Shown: positions 1 through 10,610 of the stretch, one piece after another
How the letters are laid out: every line of letters starts with the position of its first letter
Position numbering within the stretch: the first letter of the stretch is position 1
Source: Nageia nagi
Taxonomy: Eukaryota > Pinophyta
Length of the DNA: 64,000 nt
Assembly (NCBI GenBank): GCA_050084985.1
Contig: JBITNC010000001.1
Span: 122,078,001-122,142,000 of the forward strand
Direction: 5' to 3'
The notes under the pieces: model-generated
Told to the model about the DNA's origin: nothing
Database searches by the model: none
What the model saw: only the letters and a program-made list of their open reading frames with translations
Made by a program: the position numbers and the translations under genes

Positions 1-170
1 GTGCAATATATATATATATATATATTTTTTTTTTTTCTACCATAGTTTGATTGGAGTGTTTATGTATATCAGTTATCACTATGAGGTTATGCTATAATAT
101 ATATATATATGTGTGTGTGTGTGTGTTGTGCGCGCTGTGTACGTGCATGCGCATGCATGTGTGTGGGGCG
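1..170. repeat. TA/GT microsatellites
   Basis: Runs of (TA)n near 8-25 and 95-110 pass into (GT)n at about 110-126 and then an alternating purine-pyrimidine GC/GT stretch to about 165. No coding sequence is visible. The alternating tract could form Z-DNA, but this is an inference from composition only. Confidence 0.85.
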
Positions 171-967
171 AAATGACCCAACGATAAAGGCACCATAATG
201 GGTATCTTTACTAACATTACATAGCATCAAAATTGGTGTCATCATTGGTGTCACATGGGGTTGGCGATAAATTCTTAATTAGAGTCGCTTGACATCGATA
301 ATAATGTCAAACTTAATCTCACTAGGTAATGTTAATAGTGTAAACTTGGCAATACCAAGTGTCTTGATTAGCATCATCAACTGTCACACGATGTCATTAC
401 TGAAGTTCATAATGGTATCAAATCTAGCATCACTGGGTGTCATCAATAGCATAAAACTTGGTGATACCAAGTTTCTCCCTTAGCATCATTAGGTATCACA
501 CTTAGCATTCGAAAGAGAGCCAGTAATGGCATTGCAAATAGTGTTAAAGTTGACATCGTATTTGGTATCATCTTTAGATTCGTAATTGGCATCGTGTTAG
601 AGATAGTATTAGTAACATATGTTTTATTTTTGTAGCTTTTTCTGGTGTGTTGGCATTTATTTTAGCATCCCTATTAGCATTGATAAATAAACTTTAAAAA
701 TATATATATTAAATTATTTAAAAATATATATTGATATATTTTTAATAAAACATATATATTAAATTATTGCATTTTATTTTGGTGGTTAATTTTTTATAAT
801 ATTTTAAATTAAATTTTAGTAATTATTTCAAACATGTTTTATGAAATTTTAAATCAAATTTTGTAAATTAAATAAATTATAAATATATTTATAATTTAAA
901 ATTATTTTAAATTTATCAATTTTAAATTATATATTAAATTTATGAATTTTATATTTATATTAAAATT
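171..967. repeat. GCATC-motif repeat tract followed by AT-rich DNA
   Basis: From about 180 to 690 short motifs of the form (A/G)GCATC, GTCATC or GACATC recur every 15-45 bp with no fixed period. From 690 to about 950 the sequence is almost pure A/T. PPR-derived sequence starts directly after it. The same order (GCATC motifs, AT-rich tail, PPR relic) recurs at 60394-61144, where a CACTA-type terminus begins the tract, so this is probably a second copy of the same kind of transposon without a visible terminus here. The short ORF at 289-483 is made of the repeat and is not taken as a gene. Confidence 0.55.
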
Positions 968-2636
968 TAAAGGCAAACTTTGTAACATTTTCCTGCATTC
1001 TTCCATCATGTGCCACTATAGGAGCTTTAGAAGAGGGTATGGACACCCAACAAAGAGTAGTTTAAAATGGTGTTACATCAAAGACAAGATGCATGGTGCA
1101 AACATAATTTCATGCACTGCAATGATTGGAGGATATGCAATTCATGGCTATAGAAAGGATGTCCTTAAGCTCTTTGATCTACTAAAGCACTTGGGAATCG
1201 ATCTTAACAACATAACCTTTGTATGTGTTCTAATTGCATGCAGATATGTAGGTATAGTGGATGAGGGCATTTAATGCTTAAATAACATGAGTGACTCTTA
1301 TTACATCATTTATGGGATGAATAATTATATATGCATTGTTGACCTTCTTGGTCGTGCAAGCAATCGTAAGGAAGCTATGAACTTCATTGCCAAGATGCAT
1401 GATGCAAATACAGTTTCATGGACTATAGTGATTGTAGGATATGGATAAAATGGATACATTGAAAGGGCCCATTAATTATTTGAAAAAATGCCTCATTGAA
1501 ATGTAGTCTCATGGACTGTAATAATCATTGGATATGCACATAATGAGTTTTTGAAAAGGATTTAGAGACTTTTAAGAAGATGTAATTGTTAGGTGTAAAG
1601 CCAAGCTTTACAACCTTTGCCAACATTCTTCCAACATATACCACCATGCTAGCTCTAAAGGAAGGTATGGACATCCATCAAATAGTAGTTAAAAGTGGTT
1701 TTGCATCTAATATTACAGTTGTGAATGCCTTGATATACATGTATGCAAAATGTGGAAGAATACACAAGGCTCAATAATTATTTTATAAGATGCATGGTGC
1801 AAACATAGTTTCATGGACTCTAATTATTGGAGAATATGCAATTCATATATACATCAAGGATGCCCTTAAGCTCTTTGATATGATGATGAACTTGGGAATC
1901 AATCCTACTAACATAACCTTTGTATGTGTTCTACTCACATGCAACCATGCAGGTGTAGTGGATGAGGGTTGCAAATACTTAAATAGCATGAGTGAATATT
2001 ATTGCATTATTCCTAGGATGAATCATTATATATGCAATGTTGACTTTATTGGTCATGCAAGTTATCTTGAGTAAGATATGAACTTCATTACCAAGATGCA
2101 TGATGTACACACAGTTTCACGAACTACAATGATGGCAAGATATGCACAAAATAGATATATTGAAAAGGATTATTAATTGTTTAACAAATTACCTATCAAA
2201 ATATAGTCTCATGTATTGCAATGATCTTTGGATATGCACATAATGGATTTTCTTAAAAGTATCTAGAGACTTTTAAGAAGACACAATTATTAGGTGTAAA
2301 GCCAAGCTCTACAACCTTTGACAGCATTCTTCTAACATGTCCCACCATGCCAACTCTAAAGGAAGGTATGGACATCCATCAAAGAGTAGTTGAAAATTAT
2401 TTTCCATCCAATGTTGCGATTGTGAATGCCTTGATAAATATGTATGCAAAATGTGGAAGAATACACAAGGTCTAAGAATTATTTTACAAGATGCATGGTG
2501 CAAACACATTTTCATGGACTACAATTATTGGAGGATATGCAATTCATGGCTATAATAATGATGCCCTTAAGCTCTTTGATCTACTTAAGAACTTGAAAAC
2601 CAACCCTACCAACATAACCTTTGTATGTATTCTATT
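968..2636 (+). pseudogene. PPR (PLS-type) pseudogene array, left part
   Basis: Conceptual translation in shifting frames gives plant PLS-type PPR motifs: GVKPSFTTFANILP, NALIYMYAKCGRIHKAQ, ANIVSWTLIIGEYA, GINPTNITFVCVLLTC and DEGCKYLNSMSEYY. Functional relatives are organelle RNA-binding proteins acting in RNA editing or processing. Frameshifts and stops (for example TAA after DEGI at 1272 and after the IHKAQ motif) break every reading frame longer than about 110 codons. The block is a tandem array: the codons for MHGAN start at 1089, 1790 and 2491, an exact 701-bp period. The third unit is cut at 2636 by Copia A2 and resumes at 17962. No start codon region or promoter is recognisable, so the array looks like dead duplicated DNA. 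Confidence 0.9.
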
Positions 2637-2651
2637 TGTTGGAATGTATAA

Positions 2652-3140
2652 TGAAGAAACTAACACTAACAAGATAATTTCCTAATCAACCAATATCACA
2701 TGAAAGCTCTCAAATTCACATCTAACAATCTCACAAAGTAACTCAAGATGTAAAGTGGTTCCTCCAACTAGGAGTACATCCACTAACTATATCTTTACTT
2801 CAATCACAAATGCAACTCTCTTACAATCCTTCTAATCTCAACTCCTACACTTCTATCCTATAGCATAACTTTACTCCACAATTGGTGTGTGATCACAAAG
2901 AGGGAGATTTCAATTTATAGGCCAAAATCTCTCTTTAAATCACCCTTTTATTCAATGTACAAAAGCATGACATGCACATCCTTTTACCTAAGGGGCATGC
3001 TCATGACATGGAGTGTAGGAAAAGTTACATTATCATATTCACTTAAATACTTAAGGTATCAAATGATACCCTTAAGTATTAGTGAATTTACATAGAAGAT
3101 TTAATACAACCTTTACAATAATGCATTATATATTCCAACA
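2652..3140 (-). repeat. 3' LTR of Copia A1
   Basis: Direct repeat of 9601-10105. It begins TGAAG on the plus strand (minus-strand end CTTCA) and ends ATTCCAACA. Relative to the 5' LTR it lacks about 16 bp and differs at roughly 6 percent of positions by eye. Confidence 0.93.
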
Positions 3141-3150
3141 CTCCTCGTTA
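3141..3150 (-). other. Polypurine tract of A1
   Basis: On the minus strand the sequence directly before the 3' LTR start TGTTGG is ACGAGGAG, a short purine run in the expected place for plus-strand DNA priming. Confidence 0.6.
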
Positions 3151-3599
3151 ATGCAATATTGGGATAGAGCGAGTAAGAAAAAAAAAGAAGAGAAAAGAAG
3201 AGAGTTCTTCTCCAAATAGATACAATGAAGATAAGAACTTTTTACATATTTGTGAAGTAAGAAAGATCTAGTTTGAGACTCACTACTTTGCCAAATACAA
3301 TCATTAACCACAACCGGTTTCAATGTACATGAAATAGTCATCCAATTAGAAGTCATGAAGAGTCTCTAAGAGCCTGCATACTTGAGGTGAGTAACTTGCA
3401 ATCTCAAAGGAACCTGCAAGTCATAAACAGCTTAAATAACAAAATCAGTTAGATGCATTATATTCATATCAAAAAAGATAGATGAATGACACAAATGCCA
3501 TCATGAATTGATCAATGGTGCACTATAATTCATCACGAAGATGCCATGCCAAAAAATTTATAGTCACCTGTTATATATAAAATATGTGTTGATTATCAT

Positions 3600-3915
3600 T
3601 ACAAAATAGAACATGAATATACGAGTTCCTCTCATATGGATAATTGAAGAGTGCCAAAAGGCACATAAGAGTTTCTCACATATGGATAATTGAACAGTGC
3701 TAAATTAACCAAAAATAGAGCATGCACATACGATTTTCTCTCATATGGATAACTGAACAGTGCCAAATGACACATAAGAGTTCCTTACATATGGATAACT
3801 GAATAGTGTTAGATCAAAATAGAGCATTCACATACAAGTTCTTCACATATGGATAATTGAATAATGCCAAATGACACATAAGAGTTCCTCACATATGGAT
3901 AACTAAACAATGCAA
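3600..3915 (-). repeat. Expanded tandem repeat in the 3' noncoding region of A1
   Basis: The motif CATATGGATAA starts at 3633, 3679, 3742, 3788, 3846 and 3892. Spacings alternate 46, 63, 46, 58, 46, which is a dimeric repeat of about 104-109 bp present three times. The same region of A2 (about 16900-17000) and Copia C (about 50840-50930) shows only about one dimer, so the array expanded in the A1 lineage. Confidence 0.75.
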
Positions 3916-4052
3916 GATTGGTCAATTTGTACAATAAATTCCTCATACAAAGTGAACTTACCATGAAAGTGTACAATAAAATCAACACTATAGAACATAA
4001 AATTCTCCTAAGGGTGAAGTTGTCATCACAAATATGAATTCAACACAATAAT

Positions 4053-7050
4053 TCAAACTTCACTCTCCCTTGAAGGTAGCTTCACCAACCTGATAGCATC
4101 TTTTAGCTTACAAAATTGAGCTTCCAAGAAGGGCTTGGTGAACAAATTAATGGAGTTCAAGGTGGATGGACAATACTCTAGGTGTATGATGCCATCAAGA
4201 ACCTTCTCCTTGATAAAATGGGCATGGATTTCCACATGTTTTGTTCTTTGATGGAATACTAGATTCTTAACCAAATAAATAACCAACTGATTATCTGAAG
4301 AGATCAAAGATGGGCCACCTTACTCATACCTAATTTCTTTCAGAATATGCCTTAGCCAAATGGCTTCTTGGGCTGCAACAGACATGGCATGATATTCAAC
4401 TTTTATGGTGGAAAGAGAAATAGTAGGTTCCTTCTTAGAATCCCAAGAGATAGCACCTAAACCAATGCTAAACACATACATAGAGGTTGACTTCCTATCA
4501 TCACTATCTCCCCCATAGTTAGAATCTAAGAATCTAAAGAGAATAAATGAGGGCAACTTGGAATACTTGAGAGCAAAATCCTTAATCTCTGCAACATACC
4601 TCAAGATTTGCTTAACAACATTAAGGTGCTCAACATATGGTTTTTGCATGAATCATATCATCAAATTCATTGCAAAGGTAATGCATGACCTGGATATAGT
4701 CAAATACAAAAGACTACTAATTTATTACCTGTAAGCTGTAGGATCAGCTAACTGAGAGTTAGAGCTTAGAGAAATAATGATTCTAAGAGAAACTAGGATT
4801 GCAACATATCTACACTTCTCCATTCTAAACTTTTACAAGATGTATGATATATATTTAGATTGATTAAGGTAAGTACAATCCTTATATTGATAGACTTACA
4901 TTCTAAGATAGTAGTGTAAGAGACCAAGATCAATCATTTCAAATATTGTCTTAAGTTTAGATATGCACTCTTGAATGATTTCATCATTATTTTTAGTAAT
5001 TAAAAGATCATCCACATAAAAGAGAATCAAGACCATGTCTTTTCCTTGATTGACCACATATAGATCAGAGTTAGAAAAACACTTGAAGAATCTAATGTCT
5101 ACAAAGTACCTTAAAATTTTTCTATGCCAAGATCAAGGTGCTTGCTTAAGTCCATACAAATACCTTTTTAGCTTGCACACAAAGAACTTTTTGCCTTCCA
5201 TAATAAACCCTTCTAGTTGATTCATGAATATTTTCACATCCAAGTCACCATTGAAAAATGCACTCTTGACATCAAGTTGAAAAACTTTCCATCTTTGAGC
5301 TACAGAAAGAGCAAAGATAACTCTTATAGTGGGCATCTTTGCCATAGGAGCAAAGGTTTTCTCATAATCCATATTATATTTCTGAGCAAAACCTTTAGCT
5401 ACTAACCTTACTTTGTATTTCTCAATATCTCCAACTGAATTGAACTTGACCATGTAGATCCATTTATTACCAATCACATTCTTATCATTGGGATAAGGAA
5501 CCAAATTTGAAGTTTTATCTTTTATAAGCATCTCATACTCCACTTTCATGGCTTCCATCCAACACTCGTGCTTACAAGCTTCTTTAAAGGTTGAGGGCTC
5601 ATGCTTGTTGTCAATATTATCAATTAAGGATTTGTTTAAGGTCATGCTTTTTGTTACCCTTTGTGTTGGAGAATTTTGTTGATGAGGTGACTTATCTACA
5701 TCAATATCTAACCATCCAGGAGCAACTGAAGAGTCCTCTAGATCATCAACATCCTCATTAGAAGTAAATTATTCAAAAAGTTCATTAAACTTTATATCCT
5801 TTGAAATGAATACTACTTTATAGGTTGAAGAGTAGAACTTGTGGCCTCCATGCTAATTATCATAACCCATAAGGATGCATTTTTCAGCTCTTTTATCCAA
5901 CTTCTTCCTTTTATTAGAAATAATGTAGGAGAAAGCTTCACAACCAAACACCCTAAGGTGAGAAATATTAGGTTTTTTTCTTGACCATGCCTCAAAAGGA
6001 GTTTTACTCTAAACAGCTTTTATGGGACACCTATTCAAGGTGTAAATAGTAATGCTTATAACTTCACCTCATAAGAACTTAGGAAGATTACCCAACATGC
6101 ATCTAGCCATCTCCATGATTATTTTATTTTTCTATTTGGCAACACCATTCTATTGAGGAGTGTATGGAATTGTAAACTGCCTCTTGATTCTATAGTTAGC
6201 ATAATAGTCATTGAACTTATTACTATTATATTCTTTTCCATTATCTGATCTCAATATTTTGATTTTAAGGTTAGTTTGATTTTCAACAAAAACCTTAAAA
6301 ATCTTAAAACTCTCAAACTTTTGATCCTTATGCTCAAGTAGATACCCAAAGGTCATCCTACTAAAGTCATCAATGAAGTTCAAGACATAAGATGCTCCTC
6401 CAAATGACTTAGTTTGAAACGGATCCATCAAATCTAAATGCACAAGTTAAAGAAGTTGAGATGCTCTTGTTACCTTATCTTTTTCAAACTTTGATCTATG
6501 AATCTTACCAAGAATGCACTTCTCACATAGACCAATTGAAGGAGAAAGTGAAGGCAAACCTTCCATAAGTTCTTAATCTTTCATAACTTGAATACTCTTA
6601 TGGTTAAGGTGCCCTAAACAATGATGCCAAAGATTACCTTTAGAACACACATTAGAAGCAATACATATCTTTGATGGAACTTAATCCATAATGTAGACGT
6701 TATCTTTCACTAATCCTTTAACCAAAGTGGTAAGTCCTTTCTTAATGCACTAGGATTGAGAGTCAAACTCAAAAGAGTACCCTTTTCTAACAACTTAGAT
6801 CACGAAGAGAAAGTTCATCCTTAACTTAAGAACATAGAGAATATTTTCAAGAACCTTTCTATGAATTAGCACACTTCTAATTCCTTGGACTTTAAAGGTA
6901 GAGTTATCACCTATCACAACTGCATTCTTATTATACTTATGAAAGTTTTTAAACTTTTCCTTTTCAAAGCATAGGTGATTAGTGCAACTAGAGTCAACAA
7001 TCCATTCAGATGAAAAAGAAGGAGACATGGAGTAGAGCATCATAGCAAAA
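4053..7050 (-). pseudogene. Copia A1 pol (protease, integrase, RT, RNase H), broken
   Basis: Minus-strand fragments in Copia order. Protease-like region at 7043-6795 (WIVDSSCTNHL, a changed form of the usual DSG/A site). Integrase zinc region around 6720-6500 and integrase core at 6443-6150 (FIDDFSR, RSDNGKEYN, FTIPYTPQ). Integrase tail near 5995-5813. Reverse transcriptase from 5645 (FQLDVKSAFFNGDL, YGLKQAP) with an intact YVDD site at 5007-5018. RNase H at 4649-4053 (SNYGGDSDDRKSTS, then a stop after YE at 4320, then QLVIYLVKNLVFHQRTKH). At least six stops or frameshifts separate the pieces, so no polyprotein is possible. Confidence 0.9.
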
Positions 7051-7082
7051 CCAAATGAGTATTTTTATTTCCTTTGTAGCTT

Positions 7083-8035
7083 TTACATTTCCATTCCCTT
7101 TGTACTTTTCTTTTCTTTTCTTTTTATAAAAATCAACTTCTTTGTGACCTTGAATGCCATAATAGTTATAATTGACATCAAACATTTTTTTAGGATAAAG
7201 AGTGTTTGTTTTATCTTTTTCATCTCTTTACTTGAAATGATTATTATTACCATTATTCCTGCTGCTGTGGTTGTTGTTTCTATTTTTCCTATTATTATTG
7301 TAGCCATTACTTCTTTTCTTCAAACCTTTTGGAGGAAGAAGGGTAAAATTTCTTTTTATGGTTGAACTTCTTCTTAAAAGGATTTTTGGTTGCTCCAAGA
7401 GCAGTGTTATTATCCTTAGGAGAAGAAATCAACCCTTTATTGTTAAGGGTTTCCTCATGCTTCAATAGTGCTTTGAAAGTTTCTCAAAGTTGATGACTTT
7501 TTCTTCATCATCAAGCCTTATTTCCATAACTATTACAAATTTTTTAAACTTTTAAGAGAGGTTTTGAAGAATGATGAAGACCATGAACTCATCATTGATC
7601 CAATTGCACCCACAAGCAACAAGTTGGGTCCTTAGGTCAATGATTTTTTTCAAGTAGATAGCTACATTTTCATCTTTCCCTTGAAGAGATTGAAGTAACT
7701 TTTGGAGAATGGTAAACCTTCTTAAAAATTTTGAACCAAGGTATATTTGCTTTAGCTTATCCCATGCTTTCTTTGCTAAGGTTGAAAAGAATATCATCAA
7801 TAGCACATCATCTGAAACTGCATGATAAATCATGGAGGTTGCCAACTCATTCTTTGTGTTGTAAACCTTTAGTGCCTTCTCATTTGTAGGAGGTACAAGG
7901 TTCACATTTATTATTTACCATAACTTTCTTACCTGTAATTCAGCTCTCATTCGAGGTTCTCAAATTCCATAGTTGGAACCATCAAGAATGTGTTTGGGTA
8001 AAAAGGATTCTTCTATTTGCTACATAAAAATATGA
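7083..8035 (-). pseudogene. Copia A1 gag, broken
   Basis: A UBN2/Copia-type gag region matching A2 gag: ILDGSNYGIWEPRMRAEL near the N-terminus, then NLVPPTNEKALKVYNTKNEL (7905 downward) and AWDKLKQIYLGSKF. The CCHC zinc knuckle near 7125-7185 reads NYNYYGIQGHKEVDFY, so the cysteines are replaced by tyrosine or phenylalanine. The ATG used by A2 (12852) and C (55787) is ATA here, so the start codon is lost. At least one stop lies at the codon before INVN. Confidence 0.85.
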
Positions 8036-8039
8036 AATA

Positions 8040-9585
8040 ATAAGCATGTATTTTCAATAATTAACATTAAATGTTAAGTTTTAACTAAATAAATAATACA
8101 TGTTACATTTAACACTAAAGACATGTTTAATTTGATTCATAAGTGCAAATGTACAATTCAAATAATACCCATGTACCAAATATATTACCCATATTAAGAA
8201 TTATAGATGTAGAGTGACATTATTGAGGCTTTTTTCTTATTTAAAATTAAGCTTTCACTTGGATGCCCACACAAGAGGAGCCCAAGTACTACCAATTCTC
8301 AACTAGTTCCTCTTGGGTAGCAATATACTCTCATAAGGAGAAGTACTAGCTTTTTTTAAGATTCTAACATTTATTGGATCAACCAAATTATTAATCTTGA
8401 TTAGGTTTTAAGTTATCCTCCTAGGTTATTAGGATAATCTTTGAATGGATGTACAGACATGTGGTATCACTACACACATGCCTATCCACCTAATAGAGTT
8501 AAGTCCAGACCAACAGAGGACTTATGGGTAATTAATAAGTACGAACTTTTCACCACTTGGATCATCCAACTTAAAAGCTCTAGTTTGCCTATCCTCACCT
8601 CATGGCTTCTTAAACAAGTCATGTTATGGAATGTACGTATAGATGTGTTCATTTTAAGGGTTACTCATATCAATGTTTGCATTTTTATTACATAAGCAAA
8701 TAAATCAAAGTGCGAAATATAAAATAGAAGAGCATGAGTAAAAAAATCATCCTTTCAATAACTTGAAACCTTAAGAGTCCAATGGATTTTGTTTACTAAC
8801 CCCTAAAGGACATCTTAACATCAACCTTATTTTGCATAAGTTCATTCCATGCTTTACAATGTAAAAATTAGGAATTCATCAAATGCATCATTCCCTTAAC
8901 TTAAAAATTAAGTAATAATCATACATCATTCCCATAATTTGCATAAGTCCATTTGTTGATTTGCATAGGGGATAAATGCATCATAACTTAAGTTTTTAAG
9001 TAATAAGCATGTATTATTGACTTAAAAAAATCTAATTCCTAAGCATGCACTATTAACTTAATTTAAGTCCTAGGCATGTACCATTAACTTGAAATATTTA
9101 AGTTCTAGGCATTTAACTTAAAAAATTTAAGTAAAACATGCATCATTAACTTAAAAAAAAATTAAGTCCTAAGCATGTACCATTAACTTAAATTGCATTT
9201 ATCTATCACTTTGCAAAAAAAAAACTTAGCATGCATAAAAAAATTAAGAAACATGCATTATCATTTTTGTATAAGTTACCAAAAAAATAGATATGGATAT
9301 TTTATCGAACATGCTATAAGAAAAATATAAATTCTCTCTTTTACTTAAAAAAATAGCATTCCCCCCCTTTTTATATATATATAAACTTTTAAGTACTAAA
9401 CATAAGTATGCATCATTGCATCTTAATAATTTTGAGTAAAGAATAAAATCTCCCCCTCTTACTTAAAATCACTTGATCCCTTTAATAATCCTCAAACAAA
9501 AAGAGTAAACCTCTAAAGATGATGAATAAGAGCTTCAAAACCAAGAAGAAGAGCTTCCACACCAAAAAGAAGAGCTTTCACACTT
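8040..9585 (-). other. A1 untranslated leader with internal repeats
   Basis: Region between PBS and gag. The part near 8240-8650 is strongly conserved with the leaders of A2 (about 12200-12640) and Copia C (about 55970-56380) and shows no long ORF in any of them. The part at about 8880-9230 is a loose tandem array of units ending in CATGTACCATTAACTTAA. The 8441-8695 ORF is not conserved as protein and is not called a gene. Confidence 0.7.
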
Positions 9586-9597
9586 GCTCTGATACCA
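9586..9597 (-). promoter_or_regulatory. Primer binding site of A1 (initiator Met tRNA)
   Basis: Minus strand reads TGGTATCAGAGC, complementary to the 3' end of plant initiator tRNA-Met, 3 nt after the 5' LTR. Confidence 0.92.
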
Positions 9598-9600
9598 AAA

Positions 9601-10105
9601 TGAAGGAACTAACACTAACAAAATAATTCTTAATCAACCAAGATCATATGAAAGCTCTTAAATTCACATATAACAATCTCAAAAATAAGATAATCTCACA
9701 AAGTAACTCAAGATGTAAAGTGGCTCCTCTAACTAGGAGTACATCTACTAACTAGATCTTTACTTCAATCACAAATACAACTCTCTTACAATCTTTCTAA
9801 TCTCAACTCCTACACTTCTATCCTATAGCATAACTTTACTCCACAATTGGTGTGTGATCACAAAGAGGGAGCCTTCTATTTATAGGCCAAAATCCCTCTT
9901 TGGATCACCCTTTTATCCAATGTATAAAAGCATGACATGCACATCCTTTTACCTAAGGGGCATGCTCATGACATGGAGTGTAGGATAAGTTATATTATCA
10001 TATTCACTTAAATACTTAAGGTATCAAATGATACCCTTAAGTATTAGTGAATTTACATAGAAGATTTAATACAACCTTTATAATAATGCATTATACATTC
10101 CAACA
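9601..10105 (-). repeat. 5' LTR of Copia A1
   Basis: Matches 2652-3140. A clear TATA box TATAAATAG lies on the minus strand at 9876-9884, about 220 bp into the LTR, so transcription would run leftward into the element. It abuts the A2 LTR remainder with only the TSD between them. Confidence 0.93.
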
Positions 10106-10596
10106 TATAATGCATTATTGTAAAGGTTATGTAATAATATTCTATGTAAGTTCACTAATACTTAAGGGTATCATTTGATACTTTAAGTATTTAAGTGAAT
10201 ATGATAATGTAATTTATCCTTCACTCCATGTCATGAGCATGCCCCTTGGGTAAAAGGATGTGCATGTCATGCTTTTGTACGTTGGATAAAAGGGTGATCC
10301 AAAGAGAGAATTTGGCCTACAAATAGAAGGCTCCCTCTTTGTGATCATATACTAATTGTGGAGTAAAGTTATGCTATAGGATAGTGCATAGGAGTTGAGA
10401 TTAGGAGGATTGTAAGAAAGTTATATTTATGATTGAAGTAAAGATCTAGTTGGTGGATGTACTTCTAGTTGGAGGAACCACTTACATCTTGTGTTATCTT
10501 TATGAGATTGCTTTGTGAGTTTGTTAGATGTGTTTTGTGAGCTTACATGTGATATTAAGAGTTTAGATTTGTTCATGTTATAGTTTAATTCTCTCA
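10106..10596 (+). repeat. 5' LTR of Copia A2 (remainder after A1 insertion)
   Basis: Aligns with 17459-17956 from LTR position 11 onward. The first 15 bp are at 2637-2651, displaced by A1, and TATAA is present on both sides as the TSD. The TATA box region at about 10320 reads TACAAATAG, mutated from TATAAATAG of the 3' LTR. Confidence 0.92.
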
Positions 10597-10598
10597 TT

Positions 10599-10610
10599 TG
10601 GTATTAGAGT
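10599..10610 (+). promoter_or_regulatory. Primer binding site of A2, mutated
   Basis: TGGTATTAGAGT, two C-to-T changes from the canonical TGGTATCAGAGC, 2 nt after the LTR end. Confidence 0.85.

Larger units (their letters stand above)
2652..10105 (-). mobile_element. Ty1/Copia LTR retrotransposon A1, nested in the 5' LTR of A2
   Basis: Minus-strand Copia with a 5' LTR at 9601-10105, PBS at 9586-9597, gag at about 7083-8035, pol at 4053-7050, PPT at 3141-3150 and a 3' LTR at 2652-3140. Each LTR reads TGTTGGAA...CTTCA on the minus strand. The 5-bp TSD is TATAA at 2647-2651 and 10106-10110. Those two copies lie inside the A2 LTR, so A1 jumped into position 15 of a related LTR in opposite orientation. 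gag and pol contain several stops and frameshifts. A1 and A2 belong to one family, since LTRs and coding regions align throughout. Confidence 0.92.

Noticed and set aside
2637-2651. Independent small insertion before A1
   Set aside because: The 15 bp are the first 15 bp of the A2 LTR, separated by A1 with a TATAA duplication.
3600-3915. CRISPR-like spaced repeats
   Set aside because: Spacers are themselves repeated and the sequence is part of a plant retrotransposon 3' region.
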